Assembly: GCA_017405115.1 (NCBI GenBank)
Contig: JAFRBA010000032.1
Coordinates: 1-60,995 of the forward strand
Reading direction: 5' to 3'
DNA: 60,995 bases
Source of the DNA: Kiritimatiellia bacterium
GTDB lineage: Bacteria; Verrucomicrobiota; Kiritimatiellia; RFP12; UBA1067
This document shows positions 32,232 to 46,565 of the stretch, in pieces. The notes beneath the pieces are model-generated. The model saw only the letters and a list, made by a program, of their open reading frames with translations, was not told the origin of the DNA and ran no database searches. The position numbers were made by a program, and so were the translations under genes. Within the stretch, counting starts at the first letter, position 1, and each line of letters starts with the position of its first letter.

Positions 32232-33297
32232 CCATTTTTCCCTCGACCAAGTCAGCGACTTTCGCAGCCGCGTCCGGAGTGGCCATGGCGCGTATCCGCT
32301 CCGACATCCTTGCAAGCCGCTCCGGATGGTCGTAGCGGTCCATCAGGTATCGGCAGACCTGCTTCGGCGCAAGCTGGTCCTGCATCCCCTCGTCCGCGGC
32401 TCCGCTGTGCGCGAAGGCGTCGGCGTTGAAGTGCTGGTGGTTGCGCATCGCGGTCGGAAGCGGGATGAGAAGCGCGGGCTTGGCGCAGGCCGCGAGCTCG
32501 AAGCAGGTCGACGCGCCCGCGCGCGCCACGACCAGGTCCGCGGAGGCGAAGGCGTCGGCCATCTCGCTCTCGAATGCGTGGACGCGCGCCGGCAGGGATG
32601 CGGCCGCATACGCGGCGACGACCTCCGCCTCGTCGGCCGCGCCCGTCTGGTGGACGACGTAGAGCGGGCGCGACACAGCTTCGCGGCGGTCGAGCTCGCG
32701 CTTCATCTGCGTCAGCGCGTCCTTCAACAGCATGTTCACCGCATGGGCGCCCTGCGATCCGCCGGTCACGAAGACCACGAACGCATTGGGCGGGATGAAG
32801 TCGAAGCGCTTTCCTGCGGAGATGCCGGCGCGCACCGGCAGCCCCGTCCTGACCGTCCGGACGCCGGCGAGGTGCCGCGCCGTCATGTCGAAGCTGATTG
32901 CAACCGCCTTGGCGAAGCGCGAGAGGAACTCCACCGCCTTCCCGGGAACCGTGTTGGCCTCGTGGAGGTATATCGGCACGCCCCTGCTGCGAGCCGCCAG
33001 GACCGGCGGGAGGGACGAGTAGCTGCCCATGGCGAGCAAGACGTCGGGCCTGGCGTGCTTCATCTTGCGCCGGCATCGGAGTAGAGAGCGGAGCAACGAC
33101 AATGCGTTGACGAGTCTGAGCGGCCTGGCGTACGTCGAGAACACGGGGCCGTCCCAGCTCTTCATCACGCTTGACTCGATGTCGCGTCCCGACGCCCAGA
33201 CGACGACCTCGTGTCCGCGTCGGCGCAGCTCATCCGCCACCGCAAGGCCGGGGAATGCGTGCCCGCCGGTCCCCCCACATGCCACGACTACCTTCAT
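32227..33297 (-). CDS. murG: UDP-N-acetylglucosamine transferase, lipid II synthesis
   Basis: The 356-residue peripheral membrane enzyme adds GlcNAc to lipid I to make lipid II. It has the glycine-rich N-terminal motif VVVACGGTGGHAFPGLAVAD, the acceptor-side LAMGSYSSLPPVLAA and LHEANTVPGKA, and the donor-binding C-domain VVFVTGGSQGAHAVN, ADLVVARAGASTCFELAA and PLPTAMRNHQHFNAD. The ATG at 33297 overlaps the TGA of the preceding TPR gene (TGATG), indicating translational coupling; a GTG one codon earlier is less likely. It sits outside any division/cell-wall gene cluster, which is unusual but not rare in the PVC group. Confidence 0.95.
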   Translation of the reverse strand: MKVVVACGGTGGHAFPGLAVADELRRRGHEVVVWASGRDIESSVMKSWDGPVFSTYARPLRLVNALSLLRSLLRCRRKMKHARPDVLLAMGSYSSLPPVLAARSRGVPIYLHEANTVPGKAVEFLSRFAKAVAISFDMTARHLAGVRTVRTGLPVRAGISAGKRFDFIPPNAFVVFVTGGSQGAHAVNMLLKDALTQMKRELDRREAVSRPLYVVHQTGAADEAEVVAAYAAASLPARVHAFESEMADAFASADLVVARAGASTCFELAACAKPALLIPLPTAMRNHQHFNADAFAHSGAADEGMQDQLAPKQVCRYLMDRYDHPERLARMSERIRAMATPDAAAKVADLVEGKMV

Positions 33298-34682
33298 CAC
33301 CAGTCCCTTTCGTTGGGCGGAAGCGGTGCCTTGCGCATCCTGGCCTTCTTGTCGGCCTCGTGTTCGTCGTTGCGCTCCTGGGCCTTTTTCAGGATCGCCT
33401 CAAGCTCCTTGTCCTCGTTCTCGTCCTTTTCGTCCTGCGCTTCCTCCGGCTGCTGGTCCTGCTGCTGCTCGTTGGGATCCTGGTCCTGGCGCTCCTGCTG
33501 GTCCTGCTGCTGTTGCTGCTGGTCCTGGTTCTGCTGTTCTTGCTGCTGTTGCTGCTGATTCTGGTCTTGATTGTCCTGCTTCTGCTGCTGGTTCTGCTGC
33601 TGGTTCTGCTGGCCCTGTCCGCCGCCGGAGTCCTTGGGCATCAGCTCGCGAATCTCGCGTATGATCTCCAGCGCCTTCTCCTGGTTCGGCGGGAGGGACT
33701 TCTGCGCGCATTCGATCTGTATCTTCTCGAGCTCGGTTGCCAGCGCCGATATCTTGGCCTGGGCCTCCGCGGTGAACGGCGGCTTGTTGGTGTCGGCCTG
33801 GGCCTGCTGTTCATATGCCTTCGCCCACGCTGGGAACTTGGAGCGGAATGCACGGGTGAAGTCCAGCGCGTCCGACTGCCATGCGCGGCCATTGACGGCC
33901 TCTACGTCCTGCCAGGCGTTCGACTGGGCCGTCTCGTCCTCCGCGATCGCCTGCGGAGGCATTGCGGTGAGCTTGTAGAACCGCGTGAAGTCGTGCTCGA
34001 CGTCGCTCATCGTGCCGTATGTGTCGCCGCTGAGGTCGCCGAACTCGGTTGCGGCCTTCTTCGTCTTCTCCTCCGCCTGCTGTATCTGCAGCAGTATGGT
34101 CGACGCCTGCTCCTCGTTCGTGACGGACTGCGCGATCGCCTCCCGCACGGGTATCCACGTCTCGGCCAGCCGGTCGGCGCGGCGTGAAAGCGCGTCCGCC
34201 AGGGCGACCGCGCGGTCCGGCGCGTTCGTGCGGAACGAGCCGGCCTCGGACAGCAGCTGCCGCGCGTCGAGCGTGGCTGCCTGCATCATCGACCCCGGGT
34301 CGCGCCCCTGCGACGCCTTGAGTATGGCGTTGACGCGCTTCGTCTCGCGGAGCTGGGGCAGCCCGTCGACCGCTCGCGTGAAGTTCCTGTTGGCCTTCGC
34401 GTCCTGCGGGGCTGCCCGCAGCGCGATCTGCGCGGCGACGGCCGCCTCCTCGAGGTTGCCGCGCTCGTGCTCGAGCTTGGCCACGACCTCCGCGGCGCGC
34501 GGACCGTGCGTCTTGGAGAGCATAAGCGGACGCAAAACGCGCAGCGCGTTCGTCGCGTCGCCGGACTCGTAGTATCCGACGCCCTCGTTCCAGACTTCGC
34601 CGTCCGTAAGCGGTGCCTCGTCGCCGCGCGCGCCGCACGCCGCGAAGAGGAACATGGCAAATGCCGCAGACGCCATTCTCAT
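33297..34682 (-). CDS. TPR-like exported protein with glutamine-rich C-terminal tail
   Basis: The 461-residue protein starts at the ATG at 34682, overlapping the stop of the ydcF-like gene (ATGA). The N-terminal signal is MRMASAAFAMFLFAACG, possibly a lipoprotein. Residues ~25-130 contain TPR-like helices (NEGVGYYESGDATNALRVL, LEEAAVAAQIALRAAPQDAK). A long helical middle follows, then a low-complexity tail of Q, N, D and E (~340-440) and a charged end. The overall pattern recalls BatC/BatE-type TPR proteins, but no other bat gene is nearby, so I do not name it. The tail is encoded by CTG/TTG-rich repeats likely to vary in length between strains. Confidence 0.7.
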   Translation of the reverse strand: MRMASAAFAMFLFAACGARGDEAPLTDGEVWNEGVGYYESGDATNALRVLRPLMLSKTHGPRAAEVVAKLEHERGNLEEAAVAAQIALRAAPQDAKANRNFTRAVDGLPQLRETKRVNAILKASQGRDPGSMMQAATLDARQLLSEAGSFRTNAPDRAVALADALSRRADRLAETWIPVREAIAQSVTNEEQASTILLQIQQAEEKTKKAATEFGDLSGDTYGTMSDVEHDFTRFYKLTAMPPQAIAEDETAQSNAWQDVEAVNGRAWQSDALDFTRAFRSKFPAWAKAYEQQAQADTNKPPFTAEAQAKISALATELEKIQIECAQKSLPPNQEKALEIIREIRELMPKDSGGGQGQQNQQQNQQQKQDNQDQNQQQQQQEQQNQDQQQQQQDQQERQDQDPNEQQQDQQPEEAQDEKDENEDKELEAILKKAQERNDEHEADKKARMRKAPLPPNERDW

Positions 34683-35437
34683 TTTCTTGCCAGCCTTCCC
34701 AGCCATTCCTTGAAGCAGTAGTTGTTTCGCATAAGCGTGTCGGCGCCGGGCGCCACCCAGTCCCACCAGTGCCGCGGACGAGCGTTCGATGCGCTGAAGT
34801 CGGCTGCGGCCGGCACCACGCGAAGGGAAGTCTTCGCGAAGTTGCCGCAGGCGCGCGGCATGTGCCAGGCGCTCGTGACGAGCAGCACCGACGGCGCGGC
34901 GTTGGTCGAGCTTCCCGCCCGCTCGAGCAGCAGGCGCTCCGTGAAGCGCGAGTTCTCGTACGTGTTGCGCGACTTGTCGTCGACGACGATAGCCTCGCGC
35001 GGCACCCCGAAGTCCAGGAGGAGCGGCACCGTGGCTTCCATCTCGCCAGTTCCGGACGCCACGACAATCGGCGCCTTGCCGGCCTTCCACAGCCTGGCGG
35101 CGTGCCAGACGCGGTCGGCCGCCTCGTACATGTCCGGGTACGCCATGTCCTCGTTCTTGCCCATTCCGCCGCCGAGGATGACGACCGCGTCTGCGGACGG
35201 CAGGGACTCGACCGCCTGCGTCGGCAGGTACGGACGTTCCAGCGTGCGGCCCACGACGCTGAGGCACGCCTGCGTCGACTCGAACCACAGGATCGCGAGC
35301 GAGAGGAAGAGAAGCGATCCGCCGAGACGCCGCCAGGGATTCTTCCGGACTAGTAGCACGCCTCCGACGACCGCGCCGACAAGCGGCAGCGTCAGCGGGT
35401 TGAGGAAGAACCAGACGATCTTGTTCAGCACGTACAT
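34679..35437 (-). CDS. YdcF/ElyC/SanA-like DUF218 membrane protein
   Basis: The 252-residue protein is read from the ATG at 35437, which overlaps the pyrF stop (TGATG). Two hydrophobic segments at the N-terminus (~5-25 and ~30-52) anchor it. The DUF218 domain has ADAVVILGGGMGKNE, APIVVASGTG, VDDKSRNTYENSRFTERLLL and VLLVTSAWHMPRACGNF. The family acts in envelope or undecaprenyl-phosphate-linked processes, which suits its place next to murG. The arginine-rich N-terminal extension possible in this frame is rejected as pyrF antiphase sequence. Confidence 0.85.
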   Translation of the reverse strand: MYVLNKIVWFFLNPLTLPLVGAVVGGVLLVRKNPWRRLGGSLLFLSLAILWFESTQACLSVVGRTLERPYLPTQAVESLPSADAVVILGGGMGKNEDMAYPDMYEAADRVWHAARLWKAGKAPIVVASGTGEMEATVPLLLDFGVPREAIVVDDKSRNTYENSRFTERLLLERAGSSTNAAPSVLLVTSAWHMPRACGNFAKTSLRVVPAAADFSASNARPRHWWDWVAPGADTLMRNNYCFKEWLGRLARK

Positions 35438-36129
35438 CAGCCCATCTCCGCGCGGATGGCCCGTGCCGCCGCGGCCGGATCCTCCGCCGCGAGAACCGGC
35501 CTGCCTACGACAAGGTGCGTCGCCCCGCCGGCGACGGCCTCTGCCGGCGTCGCCACGCGCTTCTGGTCGCCTACGGACGCGCCTGCGGGACGCACTCCCG
35601 GCGTGACGAACAGAGTCCCCTTCGGCAGCGTCTTCGAAAGGTCGCCGACCTCCTTCGGCGAGCATACCAGGCCATGCGCTCCATTGGCGGTCGCGAACTG
35701 CGCCATCGCCCTCACCTGGTCCGCCGGCGTCCTGCCGACGATGCCCACGTCCTCAAGGTCGGACGCATCGAGCGACGTAAGCACCGTGACGGCCAGAATG
35801 CGCGGGCCGCCGTCGCCGAACTCCGCCGCCGCATCGGAGGCTGCGCGGATCATGGCCTTGCCGCCGACCGAGTGTATCGTCATCAGGTCGACGCCTAGAC
35901 GTCCCGCAGAGCGGACAGATCGCTCGACAGTACGGGGAATGTCGTGGAGCTTGAGGTCCAGAAACACCTTCTTTCCGAGGTCCTTGACCGCCCTGACGAC
36001 ATCCGGTCCCTCGGCCGTGAACAGCTCAAGGCCGATCTTGTAGAAGCCCACGGCATCGCCGATCCGCCCTACGGTCTCGACGGCCTCCTGCCGGCTGCCT
36101 ACGTCCAACGCAACTATGAGTTCCGCCAT
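35437..36129 (-). CDS. pyrF: Orotidine 5'-phosphate decarboxylase
   Basis: The 230-residue (beta/alpha)8-barrel enzyme converts OMP to UMP, the last step of UMP synthesis. It has the substrate strand LIVALDVGS, the catalytic DLKLHDIPRTV (the lysine between two aspartates), LMTIHSVGGKAM, and the phosphate-binding VTPGVRP and HLVVGRPVLAAEDPAAAARA. Length and motifs are those of the bacterial short form. AAGGAG precedes the ATG at 36129. It is coupled to the following gene by a stop/start overlap. Confidence 0.95.
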   Translation of the reverse strand: MAELIVALDVGSRQEAVETVGRIGDAVGFYKIGLELFTAEGPDVVRAVKDLGKKVFLDLKLHDIPRTVERSVRSAGRLGVDLMTIHSVGGKAMIRAASDAAAEFGDGGPRILAVTVLTSLDASDLEDVGIVGRTPADQVRAMAQFATANGAHGLVCSPKEVGDLSKTLPKGTLFVTPGVRPAGASVGDQKRVATPAEAVAGGATHLVVGRPVLAAEDPAAAARAIRAEMG

Positions 36130-36174
36130 TTCCCCTGCTCCTTACTTACTTCTTCCTTTTTCCTTCTTACTTTC

Positions 36175-36426
36175 TCAATAGACTTTCTCGTATTCGCCCT
36201 TCTGCACCTTCTTGAGGCACGAGAAGCCGGCACGCTTCGCCCGGTAGTGGAGATTCGTCTTGGAATGCGCCAGGCCTGGCGCCTGGATCACGCGGAACAC
36301 CTCCGCACCGCAGACCGGGCACGCGGTCAGCTTTGCGTCGGACAGCGACTGGCGAACCTCGACCCCCGCGCGGCATGCCGCGCATCCCCTTGCGGGGTCC
36401 TTCGCCTCGTATACGTACATCGGCAT
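36175..36426 (-). CDS. FmdB-type zinc-ribbon protein
   Basis: The 83-residue protein begins MPMYVYEA and has two CxxC knuckles (C15/C18 and C36/C39, LTACPVCGAE) of the FmdB/CxxC_CxxC_SSSS zinc-ribbon family. The basic C-terminal third is unlike the family's usual serine tail. Possible role: a small regulatory or RNA-associated protein; not established. It is the first gene of the fmdB-like/pyrF/ydcF-like/TPR/murG/adk/M24 series, 45 bases before pyrF. Confidence 0.75.
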   Translation of the reverse strand: MPMYVYEAKDPARGCAACRAGVEVRQSLSDAKLTACPVCGAEVFRVIQAPGLAHSKTNLHYRAKRAGFSCLKKVQKGEYEKVY

Positions 36427-36488
36427 CGCCTACTGCGCCCTCGCGCGGGCCTCCGTCAGAACTATCGCAACTGCTTTCACAAGCATAT

Positions 36489-36494
36489 ATTATA
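36489..36494 (-). promoter_or_regulatory. -10 box of the housekeeping operon
   Basis: Minus-strand ATGG-TATAAT, with an extended -10 as in the other promoters. The leader is about 55-60 bases. No convincing -35. Confidence 0.5.
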
Positions 36495-36571
36495 CCATAT
36501 CGGCATAGAGCAGGGACGACAAACGCGCCGGCCCCAACGGCTGTCATGGCGCCCAAGTCGAATCGACGAAT

Positions 36572-43038
<6,467 letters not shown>

Positions 43039-43052
43039 GGCACTCCTTTCCG

Positions 43053-44060
43053 TCATGCCTTGCGGCTTTTCGCCTCAAAGTCTTCGCGCGCCTTGCGCAC
43101 GATGTCAATCGCAGCCAGCCCCTTCTCACGCTTGGGCGGCAACGTAAGAATCCACGGCGCCATGCAGAAGCCCTTCAGGCGCTCCAGCGGGACGTGCGTG
43201 CGCCCCCACTCGACGATTGCGCCGAAGTTCCGGTCGTTGCCGCAGTTCGACCCGCACGGGACCTGGTCAAACTTCGCGTCCTCGAGCCACTGGAAGGCCG
43301 CTGTCCACACACGCTGGTCCCAGTGGTTCGCGACGGCCTCCTTCGTCTGGGGCCCCTTGTGGAGCTTCGGGTCTATCTTGTCTGAGTTGTAGTACCAGTT
43401 CGACTGCAGCACGCGCTTTGGCATGCGCCTCTCGAACGCCTCGCGGTGCCACCAGATGTAGTCCGACCATATCCACGGGCGCGGCCCCAGTTCGGCTACG
43501 GTCCTCTCGAACCAGAGGAAGTCGTGCCACCACAGCTCGCCCTGCCGGATGACCATGAAGTCGTGCCTGCGCTGGTGCACGTCTGTCTCCTCGTCGTATC
43601 CAAGGTGGAACAGTCGCGGCCCGTCGAAGATCTTCACGAGATCGGCGATCACGTCCTTGCACACCTTGTAGTACTCCGGCGTGGAGACCATCCTGGCGTA
43701 CTCGCCGAGCCATGTGTCGTGCGTCGCCGAGAAGTTGAGCTTGGGTATCGGCTCAATCCCCATCTTCTTCAGCCGCACTACCTCGTCGTGCAGGCGGTCG
43801 GCGCTCCAGCTGCCCTTGATGGCAAGTTCGGGATGGCTCGGATAGACCAGGCCCTCGCCGATGTCCATGACGACCATGTTGGTGCCGCCCTTCGACATTG
43901 CATCGGTCCAGCAGCGCCATACCTCCTCGTCGAAGCGCAGGCTGCCGTAGACACCGCTGGTGGAGCCAGCGAGCGCCTTGTCGGAGTCCACCGGGCGGTC
44001 ATACCACATGTGCGTGCCGAAGTGGAACAGACACGCCCAGATCAAGTCATCGCATTTCAT
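43053..44060 (-). CDS. GH20-like glycosidase-fold protein without signal peptide
   Basis: The 335-residue protein begins MKCDDLIWACLFHFGTHMWY with no signal peptide. It looks like a single TIM barrel: GTNMVVMDIGEGL, LHDEVVRLKKMGIEPIPKLN, RLFHLGYDEETD (D156-E157, matching the Asp-Glu pair of GH20 hexosaminidases), and RPWIWSDYIWWH. The usual GH20 N-terminal domain is absent. In this operon of exported enzymes a cytoplasmic barrel could process imported oligosaccharides. Activity is an inference from the DE pair and fold. Confidence 0.58.
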   Translation of the reverse strand: MKCDDLIWACLFHFGTHMWYDRPVDSDKALAGSTSGVYGSLRFDEEVWRCWTDAMSKGGTNMVVMDIGEGLVYPSHPELAIKGSWSADRLHDEVVRLKKMGIEPIPKLNFSATHDTWLGEYARMVSTPEYYKVCKDVIADLVKIFDGPRLFHLGYDEETDVHQRRHDFMVIRQGELWWHDFLWFERTVAELGPRPWIWSDYIWWHREAFERRMPKRVLQSNWYYNSDKIDPKLHKGPQTKEAVANHWDQRVWTAAFQWLEDAKFDQVPCGSNCGNDRNFGAIVEWGRTHVPLERLKGFCMAPWILTLPPKREKGLAAIDIVRKAREDFEAKSRKA

Positions 44061-44079
44061 CGAGTGCCTTCTCTTGGAA

Positions 44080-45336
44080 TCACGGAGCCTTTACGAGTGC
44101 GATGCGCGCACCAAGATACGACTCGATCACAGTGTTCGTCCTGTAGTATCTGGTGCCGGATCTGTTGTCACGCGAAGGGCTTGAGGCCGTTGAATAGGTT
44201 CCGCCTCGCAGGGCCAGCCAATATGCCGAAAGTGAAGGCGCATAGTACGGATCCGTTGCGGCGGCGGTATTGCCTTTGCTGTATCCGCTATAGATCTCTA
44301 TCGTCCACTGCCAAACGCAGCTATGCATGTCATAGAATCCCCAGGCGTTCGGAGAATATCCTCCAACGGGATACATCGGCTTGGTGGCTGGCGTTGCCGG
44401 GCCTATGCCTGCGATCGAATCCGTGCCGTTTCCGTATGCCGTTGTCGTTCCTGCGCGGCAGGCATACTCCCATTGCGCTTCCGTCGGAAGCGAAAAATGC
44501 GTCCCGTCCGGAATCTGCCCCGCTGTGATGCCAGCGTTCAGCTTGTAAAGCCACGACCCTTCAAGCGGCACCGGCGAGGCGAACCATGAGGTGTTTGAAT
44601 TGTCTGGCCATCCCATCAGATCGGTGGCGCTCAGCTTCACGGCGGGGCTTGCGTCCTTCTGGTTTGCAGCATATGTCGATGTCTTTCCATACTCGCTGCC
44701 ATTGACGATTGTCGCCTGCTTTAAGGTAATCGGGAATATTCCAAGCCAGTAATCCTTCGTGATGGTGACTTTATGCTGCGCCATGTCAAACACAATGTTG
44801 CCAGAGCTCTCAGTGCAGCGGCCATTCTCGTCTTCAGGCGTTCCCATTACGAAAGTACCGGGCTTAACGTGGCGGAATACAATCTTCGTAGTCTTGTACT
44901 CGTCCGTCCAGCCGCCTGCAGGCTTGGCGGCGAGGTACGAAACGGAGTAGGCGTTCTCCTGCGAGATGTCGATCACGCAGTAGCGCTGCGAATCCACCTC
45001 CGCCGCAAGCGTGAACGTAAGCTGCGTGTTGCCGATCTCCAGACCCGACGCGGCGGGATTCCACCAGATTACGTGCTCACCGGGCGCAACCTCGTTGAGA
45101 TCGCCGGAGAAGGAACTGCCAAGCGGCGCAAGCGTGCCTCCCTGCGCGTCGCGGATCGTGACAGCAACATCAACAGACTCTCCAGCCGTGCCAGAAAGCG
45201 TATAATCGATGCGCACCTTCTCGTTCCACGGCCACATCTGCCTAACGCACACGTGGTCGATGGTGGCCGCGCCAGCTGTCGCGGCGAACGCGACCGCAAG
45301 CGGAAGAATCATTCTCTTGATGCTTGTGATGTTCAT
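44080..45336 (-). CDS. Secreted FGE-fold (SUMF1) protein, probably non-catalytic
   Basis: The 418-residue protein has signal peptide 1-23 (AATAGA) and AAAGGA upstream. The N-terminal Ig-like domain carries VRQMWPWNEKVRIDYTL, clearly related to the same domain of the 25.4-26.7 kb protein. The SUMF1 fold follows: PGTFVMGTPEDENGR, DYWLGIFPITLKQ, FSLPTEAQWEYACRAG, SPNAWGFYDMHSCVWQW and ALRGGTYS. The C-terminal region has no cysteine pair (RDNRSGTRYYRTNTV), so oxidase function is unlikely. Gaps of 12 and 19 bases to its neighbours place it in the operon. Confidence 0.82.
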   Translation of the reverse strand: MNITSIKRMILPLAVAFAATAGAATIDHVCVRQMWPWNEKVRIDYTLSGTAGESVDVAVTIRDAQGGTLAPLGSSFSGDLNEVAPGEHVIWWNPAASGLEIGNTQLTFTLAAEVDSQRYCVIDISQENAYSVSYLAAKPAGGWTDEYKTTKIVFRHVKPGTFVMGTPEDENGRCTESSGNIVFDMAQHKVTITKDYWLGIFPITLKQATIVNGSEYGKTSTYAANQKDASPAVKLSATDLMGWPDNSNTSWFASPVPLEGSWLYKLNAGITAGQIPDGTHFSLPTEAQWEYACRAGTTTAYGNGTDSIAGIGPATPATKPMYPVGGYSPNAWGFYDMHSCVWQWTIEIYSGYSKGNTAAATDPYYAPSLSAYWLALRGGTYSTASSPSRDNRSGTRYYRTNTVIESYLGARIALVKAP

Positions 45337-45348
45337 TTTCTGTTCCTT

Positions 45349-45999
45349 TCAACGGAATACAATCGACATTCCGGCGATCCCGCGCACCGTGTTAGCACAG
45401 GTCTCGCCGCTTTCGAGCGCAAGGGCAATCGGCGTGGCCGAGGCGCCGATCGAACGCCACCAGTACCAGTCTGGCGGGGTAGGCGACACAGGCACAGTCG
45501 TGTCGCCTATCGAAAGCGACGTTGCTCCATCAAGCACAGGAAGCACCGCTGAAGCAGCCCCTGCCTTGTGCCATGCCCCGCTATCTGCCACCCGGACCGG
45601 TATCGAGGAAACGCCGTCCGTTCCGCACACCAACCCCAGCTTCGCCTCATCCGACCCGACGACGGCATCCGTTCCATCAAGGTAAGACACGGAAAGCGTA
45701 ACCATACGTTCGCCGGCAGGCGTTGACGGCAGCGCGAACGAGATGTTCGTGGACGCGACCGTCGCATCGTACACTGTCGCGCGCACCTCGCCATCGACGC
45801 TCAGCACGGCTCTTGACGCCCCGTCCGGCCAGTCTAGCATCACCTCCATGGAAGGCGCCGTAACCGTCTTCCACAGCAGCGACGCGGAGGGATCCTGCCT
45901 TACGAGGACGGTGTCGCTTGAGTTGGCAAAGGATGCGTTCGAGATGAGGGCTGCCGCCGCAGCGGCACACCACACAGTGATGCGTTCAAGATTTTGCAT
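45349..45999 (-). CDS. Small secreted all-beta protein paired with the FGE-fold gene
   Basis: The 216-residue protein is read from the ATG at 45999, which begins the signal-peptide region (MQNLERITVWCAAAAAALIS). An in-frame ATG at 46032 is possible; neither has a clear Shine-Dalgarno. The mature part is rich in V, S, T and A, with Ig-like strands (TAPSMEVMLDWPDGASRAVL, ERMVTLSVSYLDGTDAVVG) and ends PDWYWWRSIGASATPIAL ... RGIAGMSIVFR. Function unknown. It is the first gene of the 46-36.5 kb operon and parallels the small protein at 24.7-25.4 kb. Confidence 0.6.
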   Translation of the reverse strand: MQNLERITVWCAAAAAALISNASFANSSDTVLVRQDPSASLLWKTVTAPSMEVMLDWPDGASRAVLSVDGEVRATVYDATVASTNISFALPSTPAGERMVTLSVSYLDGTDAVVGSDEAKLGLVCGTDGVSSIPVRVADSGAWHKAGAASAVLPVLDGATSLSIGDTTVPVSPTPPDWYWWRSIGASATPIALALESGETCANTVRGIAGMSIVFR

Positions 46000-46075
46000 A
46001 GTGTTCAAGGCAAAACCCCTCTTTCGCGCCATCCGCGAGCCAAGCTACACAGCCTGACGCAACTCGCAGAACGCC

Positions 46076-46561
46076 TCACGCAGAGGTAGAATCGCAATGT
46101 AAATATGATACCAAATCATCCCCCTTCGCGCAAGGGGGCATCGCATTAAACGTCGCTTTCAGAGACGAATGCAAATAGGTATTTGCTGTGAGCGCGTTGT
46201 CCTTTTCGAGGTTGTAGAAGCGGAAGCGCTGGAAGTCCGACACGACGACGACGTGGGGATAGTCGGCGGGCGGCAGCGTGCGCACGTACTCCATCGCCTG
46301 CTGGTAGGCGGTGTCGAGATCCTTTCCCGCCGACTTCATCTCAACGAGAATCTTGCCCTGCCAGAAGCAGTCGGCGTAGCCTTGCGAGCCGTCCGTGAAC
46401 TTGACGCGGTGCTCAAACGCGTTGAACACCACGGTATCGACGCCGAACACGGCGAAGAACTCCTTCAAGAAGCTCTGCGCCTGTGCCTTTTCGTCGTATG
46501 CGTTCTTCCAGCGTTTCGAGAACGCCGTCGCCGCCTTTCGGATTTCGTTCCAAGATTTCAT
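46076..46561 (-). CDS. Orphan N-terminal nuclease domain of an MmeI-like type IIG restriction enzyme
   Basis: The 161-residue protein is read from the ATG at 46561 (GGAG upstream). It matches the N-terminal domain of MmeI-type restriction-modification enzymes: WNEIRKAATAFSKRWKNA, AQSFLKEFFAVFGVD, then the PD-(D/E)xK core GYADCFWQGKILVEMKSAGKDL, and HVVVVSDFQRFRFYNLE. The full enzymes continue for ~700 residues with helical, methyltransferase and target-recognition parts; here the gene stops after a short tail. A free nuclease domain without its methylase would be toxic or inactive; decay is the simplest reading. It lies 4 bases after the stop of a partner-family gene. Confidence 0.68.
   Translation of the reverse strand: MKSWNEIRKAATAFSKRWKNAYDEKAQAQSFLKEFFAVFGVDTVVFNAFEHRVKFTDGSQGYADCFWQGKILVEMKSAGKDLDTAYQQAMEYVRTLPPADYPHVVVVSDFQRFRFYNLEKDNALTANTYLHSSLKATFNAMPPCAKGDDLVSYLHCDSTSA
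46105..46133 (-). promoter_or_regulatory. Promoter of the 46-36.5 kb glycan operon
   Basis: Minus strand: TTGCGC (46128-46133), a 17-base spacer, then TATCAT (46105-46110) preceded by TTTGG. It lies inside the 3' end of the restriction-enzyme fragment gene. Confidence 0.5.
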
Positions 46562-46565
46562 AGCT

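Noticed and set aside
33297..35288. 663-codon version of the TPR gene with a long N-terminal extension
   Set aside because: The extra N-terminus is antiphase sequence of the ydcF-like gene, and a signal sequence begins exactly at the ATG overlapping the ydcF-like stop.
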